Under the pieces are notes generated by a model. The model was not told the DNA's origin. It saw nothing but the letters and a program-made list of their open reading frames with translations, and did not search any database. From contig JAURVB010012639.1 in NCBI GenBank assembly GCA_033002965.1, positions 124,001-188,000 of the forward strand: a stretch of 64,000 nt of DNA. Direction: 5' to 3'. Shown here in pieces: positions 23,614-34,404 of the stretch. How positions within the stretch are numbered: the stretch's first letter is position 1; each line of letters opens with the position of its first letter. The translations under genes and the position numbers were made by a program. This DNA is from Piper betle. Taxonomy: Eukaryota > Streptophyta > Magnoliopsida > Piperales > Piperaceae.

Positions 23614-25130
23614 TATTACTGTACTACCAAAAAATATATATCCTATTCAATTTTTACATGTAACGTACGTCACTAATAAACTTTCGTTCAATGCTAGATA
23701 AATTATATAATAATTTAATATTTTAAATATAAATTCTAATCTGGTAAAGATAGATCTTAATTGAATTAGATGACATACTATTAGAATTTGAATTATTTTT
23801 TATTTTATACTTTGTTGGTTAGATCTCTTACTTTTAATCAGATGTTAATATTGAGTTCTGTTTTTATTAATAAGAGTAAATTTATTTCACATGTAATAAA
23901 TATGTCCTTATTTGTTGCTAAACTTGTTGTGTTTGCCAAATTCTTAAAAAGAAAAACTAAGGTAATTTACACCTTATATAGCTTATAAAAGTTACACATC
24001 TAATTTAATCTTTTTTTGTGAGGCTCACTAATGAAGTCTATATGTAAGGGCAATAGCAACTTGATCGAGATTATGTTCACTTGATATCGTTCGAATAGTT
24101 TGATTTGAATCAAACAAGCACGAGCATAAGCACACCTCCGTTTGGTTCCACTCAACTCTAAACTCAATAATTTATATTGGATACAATAATTATATATATA
24201 AATATATTTTTATATAGTCATTCATGAAAAAATTTAAAAAATGATAAATATAAGCATATTGTGATGATGATTTTACATGATAATATAAGAATTTTGTCCC
24301 CAAACAATCTATTTGGCATATAATTGAACTAAAATTGAACTACTTATTCATAATTAATTTTATCTTAAGTTACAGAGAAGAAAAATATATATGAATAATG
24401 GTCAGAGCATTCTCATATTCGGCTTAAACTCGACTCAACCCTAAACCATTTAAGCTCGATTCGAACTTGTAATATAAGAGTTGAGCTTGAACATGGTTGA
24501 ACTCGGCTCGGCTTGCTTGATTAACACCCCGATTAATATGTATGGAGAATAATGTACATAAGTACGAAGTAAATAAAATTTTTTTGCCATTAATACGACC
24601 TACTTTTAGATTTTTAAACAATGTATTAGTTTAAAGATATTTTGAAATTAGTTTTTAGTACAATCACTTTGATAATTAAGATGAAAAAGTTAAAGTATTA
24701 AAATAAGTTAAAATTTTATAAATATCCTTATTATTTATTTATTTTTATTTATCTACGTGGATTTTGAGTAATGGGTCCTAACTAAATTACTTCAAATAGA
24801 AAATAGAAAAAAATGTAAAAGGCAAAATGAGCTAGTTAATTCTACTAACAGTAACAAATCCATATTATTTATGCAAATTATTATCAAATCAATATTTACG
24901 GCAGGATTTTTGTACCAGCTTAGGCCAAACCCTAAAACCATAAGTGCATACGTATTTCTATCAAATTCTTGCTGTCGCACTTTGCATCGGGCAAAGTACT
25001 CAATAGCGACAAGCACCTCTACATAACAACGATGTAAAACCGACGCCAATTTTGCTCCTGCAGCGTTGTCAACTCCAATTCCATACACTGAATGCCTAAT
25101 TTTTTCGATAGAGTAGACAGTTGTTTGGAT
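23614..25130. other. Intergenic AT-rich DNA with transposon fragments
   Basis: At about 24420-24535 a segment rich in CTCGAC/GGCTCGGCTTG blocks ends TTAACACCCC. It looks like one end of the TAGGGGTG family seen complete at 31.07 kb. Nothing else recognised. Confidence 0.4.
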
Positions 25131-25600
25131 CATGGTTGCAAAAAGTGGCCAACTTGGAATGGAATTGTCCAATTTAAATCGGATCGGAAGGATTTCACTT
25201 CAAAAAATATGCAAATTATTTATGGTAAAAATTGGTCTATATATCGCCTAATTTAATCTAATTGCACTCGTTGAATCAATGTGAATCAGCAATTGGACTG
25301 ATTTGAAAAGGCTGCAAGGGAAGGATGGGACGGGGAGGGAAAAGAATTGGGCTGAAAGAAATGGTATGATGGCAAATTAAAAATTGGTATGATTCTAACT
25401 AGAGTAAAAAATAATAATTAATTCTAAAAATTTTAAAAAATTTAAAAATATTAAAATATATTATAAAATATAATGTAATATTAAAATAATATATTTTATA
25501 ATTAATAATTCACAAAATTTTTAATTAATTTAATTAAACTAATTTTTGTACAATTTTTAATATAATAACGCATCCAATTCAACCCTCGATTCTACTACAA
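25131..25600. mobile_element. hAT-like non-autonomous element, degenerate copy
   Basis: The left end CATGGTTGCAAAAAGTGG starts at 25131. Flanking 8-bp sequences are GTTTGGAT (25123-25130) and GTTTAGAT (25601-25608), matching 7 of 8, as expected for an aged target duplication. The right end, read backward, carries AATCGAGGGTTGAATTGG, similar to the left end of the copy at 50.1 kb. The AT-rich arm around 25405-25500 matches the arms of the copies at 29.3 and 45.4 kb. The core is short and purine-rich. Confidence 0.6.
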
Positions 25601-26052
25601 GTTTAGATCGCCAATAAGCTTTTTATGAAATATAAATATATTATATTACGGGATTAGGGCTATAAATGATTATCTAATTTATAAATTGACTAACTATTTT
25701 AAATTTCATTCACCAAGAAAAGTGGTTAAAAACTTGTTAATTTAACTGAACTGGTTTTAAAATATAAATAACAATGATAATGGGCTATATTATAACCAAC
25801 TTATCAATTTAATCAAATATTATTTATTTATTTTATATATAATTATAAAACATATTTTATAGGTTTTAATATTAAATTAATATAATTTAGATGGTTGTAA
25901 CATTTATAATTTCTAAAGTGAAAAGTATTTTCTTTAACATTGAAAACTCCTCTCTCCGCATCAACGAAGAGAACTTATTCAATAAACGGCAAACCATTAA
26001 ACCGTCAACACAGTCTTTTCTAAAAGCTGCTCTGATCATCGTAACACTCAAA

Positions 26053-28095
26053 TCATTCGGTGGATGGCACTCCGGCAGTGTTGGGCATGGCAAGGAAGGG
26101 CTGGAGTTTGAGCATATCGGCAGTGAAGGGGTCGAAGATGACGTTGGGAGCACAATTGGAGACGGCCTTCGAGGGGCAGTCGACGATGTTGGTCGCAGTA
26201 CTGTCTGCACAGAGGTGGACTCCTTTGATGTTCTGGCTGCCGGTTGATCCACATTCAATGGCCGCGGTTGTTATTCTTAGTCCTTCGTTTATGGCCCTCT
26301 CCACTTCACTCAACTTGTATGTCCTGTACTTGGTTGGCTGTATATCTGCACAAACATGATCATCCATAAGGGAAACCAGAGATCTCTCACAAATTAGAAA
26401 GTGTTCTGCTACAATTTTCTTGGACATGACAAATGGTTTTGCCAACTTTTGTGAAAATGGAGTATCAAAATGGAAAGAAACCATCCGATCGCCAGCTTCT
26501 TCTGTTGTAACATATCCACCAAAGTTAGTTCTGATATATTTGACTGCGCATGACAATCATAATCTGTAATTGCTTCTACTGATTTTTGTTGATATCTAAA
26601 ATGAGGTGATATGAAATCAATCCTAAAATGTTAATACTAGACTTTCTCATGTGATCAGAAGACTTTCTTTTCCTGGTTTGTTTGTTCTCTGCATAGCATT
26701 GTCATTAACTGTTACAAGGTACAAATAAATCTCAAACTGGGCAGCTGAGAAAAGCGACAACTTTCTTGATGCTTTAATTGTTTAACTTTTTTAAAAAAAA
26801 ACAATTATGATTCAAGTACCTAAATGGAGGAGAAATCATTTCAATCCTTAGATTAACAGTTTTATATATCTACAATACATATGATCACAATTATGATTCA
26901 AGTACCTAAATGGAGGAGAAACTTTTTGTGGCAGATGTTGAAAGCTGTGTTCTTAATATTCCTGTATGTCATGGTTTATTCATTTGCACAACGAGAACAA
27001 AGCAAATAAATCATATATCTTTTCTAGAGCTTCACAAGCTTTTAAGCACATAAAGTGGTCGTTTAGATAAATGCTAAGATCTTGTTGTACATGTCACACA
27101 TCATCCATCCTTACTGATTTTTGAACCAATCAAGCACCCAACATGAGAAGTAATCAAAACAATCAATCAATCATATAACCATCTTCTTTTCAATAAAACA
27201 TGGGCATTCAACACAAGAAGTGGCATTTTAGATGCAGGTGGAAAATGGAGCTTACCCTTGAAATCCAGTTGGTCAAGGACATTAGCCTTCCTCCTGACCT
27301 GCAATGCCTTAGTGAAGTACTCAGTCTGGCGAAATCCAGAGCACTTGCCATCAGTATTCCAAGCTGATTCCCAGACGCTGGTTCCATAATTGCTCGGGCA
27401 CTTGAGGCTGGGCCAGAAACCAGTCAAATTCGTGTTGATCCCTTCAATCTGTCCCATACATCACCAAAATCATCACTATTAGTCTATCTCAGCATCAATA
27501 ATTTTATTCGACTGTCCTATCATCAATCCCGTGGACTCTGAGCAGTCTCAACCACTCTAAATCTTTGATATGATACAAAAACCCACCGACCCAACAAAGC
27601 TGGGACAAATCATAGATTATCACAACAAAGATATAGACTCATCAGTCACAAAAAACACATGAATCTCTACACATGACACAGTTAAACAAACAGATGATGA
27701 GCTTGGAGGTAAAAATAAAAATAAAAAGCTTACACTGTCTGGCGAGAAAGCCTCGTATCTGCAAGATCTGCTTGGGCCGTACCGGCCATAGGCAATGAGA
27801 CGATTAAGGATGAAGTCGAACCTCGGCCACCCATTTCTCTGCCGGCAACACACCGGCGTCGGCGTGTTGCAGTGCCCTCCAGGCCACTGCAAATGTTCCA
27901 CCACCGTTACCCAAGAATAAAAATTAACTTTTCCACAACCGAACAAAATAACGCATACACATGAAACATCACAAGAACGAAGCTGCTTACAACTAAGAGA
28001 AGCCGGAAGTAGGTGATCTGGGAGTAGCCAGTGGCAGCAGAGGAAGCAACAAGGAAGAGGAGAAGAGCTATGGCAGCTGCAGGGCAGGATGCCAT
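26053..28095 (-). CDS. RNase T2 family protein lacking all catalytic residues
   Basis: Minus-strand exons 27991-28095, 27734-27886, 27256-27448 and 26053-26345, phases consistent, 247 residues. A signal peptide (residues 1 to about 21, hydrophobic core IALLLFLVASSA) suggests secretion or vacuolar entry. The S-like RNase fold is clear: WPGGHCN at 36, a Cys pair at 48-49, INTNLTGFWPSLKCPSNYG, the QTEYFTKALQVRRKANVL helix, and a C-terminal half with conserved cysteines (IECGS, HLCAD, VDCPSK). The usual CAS I HGLWP is replaced by NRLIA (His position is Asn 63). CAS II, normally W-x-HEW-x-KHG, reads WESAWNTDGKC, so His, Glu, Lys and His become Ser 114, Ala 115, Thr 118 and Asp 119. RNA cleavage by the known mechanism is therefore not expected. 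No frameshift or stop interrupts it. A TATAAAT at about 28142-28148 supports the ATG at 28095 over one at 28143. Confidence 0.9.
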
Positions 28096-28148
28096 TGTTG
28101 AGCTCACAAGTGTGTTGTGTTGTAGCATCCATGGGACATACATTTATA

Positions 28149-29157
28149 GATAAAGTTGGAGATGGTTGCCACCATCATTGCAGTTCTCCACTTCAACGGG
28201 AGGACCAGCATGGAAGCTCCATTTTCATAAATTTTTTAATGTACATAATTACTTATTTTTTATAAAAAAATTAATAAAAATATCATAATAATAATAATAT
28301 TAGTAATAAAAAATATCATAATATAACCTTATATTCAAACCATAATAACAAGATAAATTATAATAATTTGATTTTTTAATTAATTAAACCCTTTAATTTT
28401 TATTAGTATGCAATTTTTTATTCTGTTTTAGATTAAATAACATTAAACTATAATCTTGTAAAAAGTTAAAATAATTGAAACTTTGTATTTTTGATTGTCA
28501 AATTAGTGGGATTTGCATTGAAAAAAAAGAGATTGGAGTATTAACTTAATTTTGAACTATCAAGTCTTCTTTTGCAATTAAAAAAACTTAGTAAATATTC
28601 TGTCTCAAACACGTGGGGCACGTGGAGTTGGAGGCATAGGCTTGGGAGGGGGAGAAATGGAAAACAATATAAAAAATTAAAAAAGGTATTGTGAAGTAGT
28701 GATGGGCTGATGGCATATATTTATTACTTTTTTTAAAAGTAGATGCGGCGATGTTAGTAGAAATTTTATTTTATTTTATTATTTTCAAAGCAAATAGGGC
28801 CAATAATTTTATCATCAATCTTCATGTACTATAACTCGATGCAGGAAGAATTTTTTTTGATATTATTAGGCGGTGAGAAAATTAGATATAATTATTAAAA
28901 AAATAAAAAAATTTATTATAATAATAAAATTATCCCTCACGTTAAGAAAAAATCTTTTAAAATAATTTAGCCGCTGCTAGTTTTAGTCGTCGGCCATCCC
29001 TGCTTAAAAATATATATTTTTAAATTTTATAACTTGGCCGATAAAATAAAACAAGGCAGCAAATAAAAGAAAATATAACCCTCTTTAAAATATATATATA
29101 TATATATTATAATATATTAAGTAAGGGCTCTTTCGTAAATTCCTCCAAGATAAACCA
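28149..29157. other. Intergenic AT-rich DNA
   Basis: RNase promoter side. Runs of ATAATA and a short (TA)n at about 29092-29107. No gene or intact element seen. Confidence 0.4.
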
Positions 29158-29165
29158 GGTGAAAC

Positions 29166-30087
29166 CATGGTTGCATGAATCGGAATCGGAATCGGAATCG
29201 GTTTTCCGGTGAATCGGAATCGGAATCGGAATCGGTCAGAATCGGCCAAGAATCGGTTCAGTTGAATCGGTCTAAATTAATTTAATCAATCATATATAAT
29301 AATTTGACAATTCATATTATAAATATATTAAAATTAGGTATTGATGTTATTTGATATTATTCTGTGTATTATAGTTTATGATATTTTTAAATATTTTTTA
29401 AGATTTTTTTAAATTATTTAGAATTAATTATTATTTTTGACTCGAGTTAGACTCGAGTCAACTTTTAATTACGAGAATGCCACCCTCCGCTCTTTACCCC
29501 CTCCACCGCCGGCGGCCCGGTCGGCGGCGGCCCGGTTGGCCGGCGGCGGCCTCGCGGCGGAAGCGCGGCGGAATCGCGAAGGATCGCGGCGGAATCACGG
29601 CGGATCGCGGCGAATCACGGACGGCGGAAGGGCGGAGCGGAATCGGGTACAGCGTCGGACGGCGGAAGCGCGGCGGAGGGCGGAGCTGAGGTCGGAATCG
29701 GGCGGCGGTGGCGTGGTCGGACGGAGCCGCGGTCGGACGGCGGAAGCGCGGCGGAGGGCGGCGGAGCGAACGCGACGGCGGAGCGGGGGAGACCGGGTAG
29801 GTTTTTAAATCCAAATTACCATTTTACCCATGCTTAAATAATTTAATAAAAATTATACCTAGGGTATTTTGGTAATTTCATAAAACCGATTCCGATTTAA
29901 CAGCGATTCCGATTATCAAATCGGCCGATTCCGATTCCGATTTAAATCGGTCGGAATCGGCCGAACTCGGCCGATTCCGGGGCCGATTCGGGGCCGACCG
30001 AGTCGGCCCCGAAATCGGATCGGCGCGGCGCCGATCCGATTTAAATCGGCCGATTCCGTACGGAATCGGCCGATTCGTGCAACAGTG
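29166..30087. mobile_element. hAT-like non-autonomous element with GC-rich core
   Basis: Perfect 8-bp direct repeats GGTGAAAC flank it (29158-29165 and 30088-30095). The ends are inverted: CATGGTTGCATGAATCGG on the left, and CACTGTTGCACGAATCGG when the right end is read on the other strand. Subterminal regions are arrays of AATCGG hexamers (29178-29240 and 29885-30075). A long AT-rich arm leads to ACTCGAGTTAGACTCGAGTC, then a core (about 29480-29795) of GGCGG/GAATCGCG blocks. There is no transposase. The open frame at 29437-29808 is repeat-derived. Confidence 0.75.
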
Positions 30088-30096
30088 GGTGAAACC

Positions 30097-30601
30097 CGGA
30101 GACCAAATTGTCTTTAACTTAACAAAATAAACTGGGGGACAAAATTTGTTTGGGCGGGCCCACTAGATAAAGCCAGTGAAAGTATAAAGATTATAATTTT
30201 AATTTCTTACATGAATAACTCTTTTACAAGGAAAAGTAATTAGATTCTCCTTACATAATCGATTAAATTTTGTAATTATCTAAATGTTTTTTCCACATAA
30301 GTGCTGCAACACTCTCTTATATTTTTTCTGCTATATTGCCCAATGTTATGACCCGGCACTCACTCGATAACTATGTATTCTTCATCCTATTTTTCTATTT
30401 AATTTGCTCCCGGTCTTCTCGATTTATTCGATTATAACAATATCCTTTAAAGTAAATAAAAATTAATTAAAAACCTAACATATTATTATGATTAACTAAC
30501 TCTAAATATAAATTCAAAATCATCTAAACTAGTCAAATCTTCCTACAATCTAAAATTAAAACACGTAAAACTCTCAAACCTAAGCATAATTAAGCTTAGG
30601 G

Positions 30602-30640
<39 letters not shown>

Positions 30641-31060
30641 CACCACTTTTCAATACATAAAATAGTTTGTTCAAATAGAAAAATATTATATTAGATTAAT
30701 GATGTTTCCTAGGGATGAAATCAATAATCTTAGTGATTTAGGTAATTATTTATACTACATGCAATATAAAATTAATTATAACATCTCGTAACTTATATTA
30801 TCATGTAAAATCATCACTATAACATGATATTATGCCTAATGTAAAATATCAAACTTCAAATATAAAAGAGTTGAACGCAAGAATATTTATACTCTTCATT
30901 CCAATAAAAAATGGAACCAAATATAGTCATTTCAAAGCTTTTTACCCAACATTTAGTGGTGCCCAATTGACAATGAAAATCAACACACGAGGAAATTGAA
31001 GTTCAAGCTAATGCTTAAGTTAATTTTTGTACTAAGTTAGCAATACCATCTATATTAATA
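30097..31060. other. Intergenic AT-rich DNA with (TA)n tract
   Basis: Pure TA repeat at about 30605-30638. The remainder has no recognisable gene or element. Confidence 0.4.
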
Positions 31061-31068
31061 TGTGTGGA

Positions 31069-31534
31069 TAGGGGTGTAAACGAGCCGAGCCAAGCCGAGT
31101 AGGGTGCATGATAAGCCTTTGATTTATTATTGATCAAGTAGCTAGTTTAAAATTCATGATATTTAGATTTGGCTCGTGTTCGGCTCAATATATTTTCGAG
31201 TCTAAGCGAATGTTTATACTTAGTTCATGCTTGACTTACGTAGGATTAAAATTTTTTTCTAACACTATATGAATTCACTATGACCTCAATAAGTATTGAC
31301 GAGCTGAGTCGAGTCGAGTCAAGCCGAATATTTTTTCAAATTTGAATATATTGAGCTCGAGTTTCGAGTCAAGCTTAACTGAACACTCCTTAATTTAAAC
31401 TCTATTTATTATTCAATAAATTATTTATTTTGAATTAAGTATTTTTTCGAATATAAAATTAATAAACACGATTTTAAATTGAATCGTGTTGAGCGCAAAA
31501 TATTCCCGAGCCCGTTTACTTGTGTACACCCCTA
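31069..31534. mobile_element. TAGGGGTG hAT-type MITE, 466 bp
   Basis: Ends TAGGGGTGTAAACGAGCC and, in reverse, TAGGGGTGTACACAAGTAAA form imperfect terminal inverted repeats. Flanks are TGTGTGGA (31061-31068) and AGTGTGGA (31535-31542), 7 of 8 identical. The interior has GAGTCGAGTCAAGCC-like short motifs. TAGGG ends and an 8-bp duplication are hAT features. Non-coding. Confidence 0.65.
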
Positions 31535-31542
31535 AGTGTGGA

Positions 31543-31999
31543 CGGTGGGACTAATATGTCTTCTTGTGGGCGCATTCAATTCAATCTTTAAATAAGCTCA
31601 TGACTCATCTGTATCTGATCCTCTTAGGTGCCAACTTGTTCAAAGAGTTCACACTACTATTTTTATATTTCACACCCAATTCTGTATTTTCTTAATTTTA
31701 GATTTTTTTATTTAATTTTTATTTTGGTAGGACGAACAAAAATTGGACACGTTTTAACATCTGCACCGTTGATGGCACGGATGTCATGTATGCACGACGC
31801 GATAGCGCACACTTGTGCAGGGGCCCCACAACTTGGAAATGCACATTGGGTAGGGGACCCTTTAGGTTTGAATGCGATTAATCAGAATGGAGGGCTTTTT
31901 TAACGAGAATACAGAAGACTTATACCCCACAACTTGTTTAATATAATAAAATAAAAGTTTAAATTTGCCCTTAAAATATTATTTAACTTGTGTATTTTA

Positions 32000-32004
<5 letters not shown>
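31543..32004. other. Intergenic DNA with an isolated GC-richer patch
   Basis: At 31740-31900 the base composition rises to near 50% GC and an open frame runs at 31628-31903. It matches no family I recognise, and no splice or start context supports it. Confidence 0.25.
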
Positions 32005-32040
<36 letters not shown>

Positions 32041-32673
32041 ATGGGTCAAGCACAAGTAAGCTGCCTGTGCTTGAGCCATCCAATCGTTTGATTCAATCCA
32101 AAAGTTGGATGAAAAAAAAAAAAGGCGGTGTTGCCTCCGCCGCGAGCGAGGTGTGTCGCCGCCACCCCGGCCGACGCGACGCCACCCCTCTGCCCCGCCC
32201 GTCGCCGCCCTCGGCCGACGAGGCGGCGACGCAACCCCCTCTTCATGGCGACCCCCCCCACCACCGACGGCGACGGGGCGGCGGATCTAGCCGCCCCGCC
32301 TCTTCCCCTGCTAGCCCGCCGCTGGGCGACACCACCCCCACCCCGTCAGGGCTGCTGCCCCGTTGCCGCGCCCCCTCCCAAAGCCAGGGTCGGCCATGGC
32401 GGTGCACCCTGGCGGCCCACCTCCCCGCCTTGCCCCTCCCCACCGCGGCTCCCACCCCTGCGGCAACGGGCGCCCAACCGTGCCACACCACCCCCGTCCC
32501 CCGCCCGCCACCCTGCCACACCCCTCCTCGGCCCCCGCCCGCCACCCTGCCACATCCCTCCTCGGCCCCCGCCCACCACCCTGCCGCGCCGTGTCCCCAC
32601 CGTGGCGACCCGCGACCACCTTACTCGCCATGTCCAGGCAAGCTGCGTGTGTTCAAGCATAAGAAATTTATTT

Positions 32674-32704
<31 letters not shown>
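32005..32704. mobile_element. GC-rich-core element inside a (TA)n microsatellite (member B)
   Basis: Bounded by TA tracts at 32005-32037 and 32677-32704. Just inside the left tract, TCAAGCACA (32046-32054) pairs perfectly with TGTGCTTGA (32066-32074). The core, about 32125-32630, is C-rich with recurring CCGCCCGCCACCCTGCCAC blocks, almost the same vocabulary as member A at 3.4 kb. Long open frames through it are low complexity and are not reported as genes. Confidence 0.6.
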
Positions 32705-32707
<3 letters not shown>

Positions 32708-33444
32708 TACACCTTATCTACCTTACGTGAGCTAATGTAGCAATTTAGGAGATTCCACTACTTATAATTTTCATAGATAAATATAAAAAAATTATTATAT
32801 TATTTATAAATTTTCAGACCAGTTTAATATTTGTAACTCATTCATTTTAATTATCAAAGTAATCATAATAAAAATGGGCATTTGCCGCTGCTTATGGCTG
32901 TGGCAAATGACCCATCCTAAGCTTGTGGCAAATGAACATTTTTCTATTAGTAACGGAATATATTTGACCCGATCTGGACAAGTTATGGAGATGTAAAACT
33001 TGGCTTTCTAACTGTCTAGCTTTAAATAAAGTGGTTAAACTACCTAAATTTTGCTTGATCAGAAATTGATATGTGATGTAATGATTCTGGGTAAGCTTGT
33101 GCAAGATTTTAGATCAAAATTATCAATCTAAAAAGCTTTCTAAATTTTAGGCTTGTGTTAGATTTTAAATGTAAAGATATTAGAGCAAAACTATCTAAAT
33201 ACTTGGTTTGAGAGGCTTAATTAAGGTCATCCATTGCTAGATTTTCTTTCTTGGTAGGCTTATGCAATAGAAGTTTTTGGGTTAAAGATATTAAGAAAAA
33301 TATACCTTAACCTAAAATTATAAAAAAATGCTTTCTACAGGAGATTTAGTTTGAAAATATAAATTAAAAATAATAAATCGACTTTTTTATAAGATAATAA
33401 TATGTAAATGTTGTTGATGTGACTGACAAGAAACAAGGTCTTAC
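32705..33444. other. Intergenic AT-rich DNA downstream of the orphan RNase exon
   Basis: I searched the minus strand for later RNase T2 exons (CAS II and C-terminal Cys motifs) and saw none. Confidence 0.35.
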
Positions 33445-33570
33445 ATTGGCTTCTATGAAGGGGGAGTCAGTGCAAATTGATCTGCTTGTACCATTTTGGT
33501 ATCTAGGGTACCCTGTTGAGGGCTTGCAGCATGCCTTCTCATCACCCTTGTTGCAATGTCCTCCAGGCCA
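33445..33570 (-). pseudogene. Orphan exon 2 of a second RNase T2 gene
   Basis: Forty-two open codons on the minus strand read WPGGHCNKGDEKACC, then KPSTGYP, then a short Cys-containing tail, and end at an intact GTAAGA donor. This corresponds to exon 2 of the RNase gene at 26-28 kb (WPGGHCN, double Cys) but is nine codons shorter. It also lacks the HGLWP box. The bases before it are GCAC where the intact gene has GCAG, so the splice acceptor is lost, and a (TA)n tract begins a few bases away. No partner exons were found within several kb. Confidence 0.7.
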
Positions 33571-33574
33571 GTGC

Positions 33575-33576
<2 letters not shown>

Positions 33577-33622
<46 letters not shown>
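33577..33622. repeat. (TA)n microsatellite abutting the orphan RNase exon
   Basis: Almost pure TA for about 45 bp, between the RNase exon remnant and the hAT-like element that starts at 33647. Confidence 0.85.
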
Positions 33623-33627
<5 letters not shown>

Positions 33628-33646
33628 CGAGTCAAGAATCGAACAC

Positions 33647-34396
33647 CATACTTGCAAAAATCAGAATCGGATGTTAAATTAGATTGGAAGGAAGTCATTG
33701 AATTTGACTGACTCATTTAAAATCAGACAAGAATCGGTTCACTTAAATTAGTCAAAATCGGTGGGTTATTAATTATAAAACATGTCATTCTGATGTCATT
33801 TTAATGTTACAATGTCTATTATATTTTATGATTTTTTTTCATATTTTTTGGATTTTTTTAAAAATTATTTGAAATTAGTTATTATTTTTGACTTAAGTCG
33901 GAATCAAGTCAACTTTTAATTATGAAAATATCACCTACTATTTCTTTCCCCTAATTTTCTCTCCCTAATGCTGCCGATCATCGTCGCCACCACCCTTGCC
34001 TCGTCCCCCTCCAGCCACAGCCTATCAGCTCCGCCTCGTCACCACCTTCCCCGCCGGCCCCTCCTGTCCCCCGCGCATCCGACCGCCACCCCCACCCCCG
34101 CCCAATCCGCCCAACCCATCTGTCACTGCCCTTGCTGCTCGCCCTCGCGCCCTATCCTCCCTCGGCCCTATCCCCCATCCCCCGCCGCCGTTGCCCCCCA
34201 ACCCCGCACCCCCCCCCTCACCCCTTGTCCCCTATCACCCGTTGCCGCCTCCCTTGCCGCTGTCCGAAATCGGGCCAAATCAGCTCGAACCAATTTTCAT
34301 GAAGACCGTTTTACCCATATTTTTTGACGCAAATAGTTTCCGATCCAATGTAAACCAGCTGATTTCAAGTAGAAACGACCGATTTTTGTAACGGTG
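33647..34396. mobile_element. hAT-like non-autonomous element with C-rich core
   Basis: Left end CATACTTGCAAAAATC. The right end, reversed, is CACCGTTACAAAAATCGGTC. Flanks are TCGAACAC (33639-33646) and TCAAACAC (34397-34404), 7 of 8 matching. The AT-rich arm at 33780-33945 is the same as in the 29.2-kb copy, followed by a C-rich core at 33970-34260. No transposase. Confidence 0.7.
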
Positions 34397-34404
34397 TCAA
34401 ACAC

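Noticed and set aside
24792..25172. 126-residue minus-strand frame with a faint helical-repeat look
   Set aside because: Its N-terminal part lies in a transposon end and I could not match it to PPR or any other family with confidence.
29437..29814. Arg/Gly-rich open frames in the hAT-like element core
   Set aside because: Built from CGG and GAATCG repeats; no transposase motif.
32067..32730. Overlapping long Pro-rich frames in the second GC-rich core
   Set aside because: Same repeat artefact as at 3.4 kb; frames are open on both strands because of base composition.
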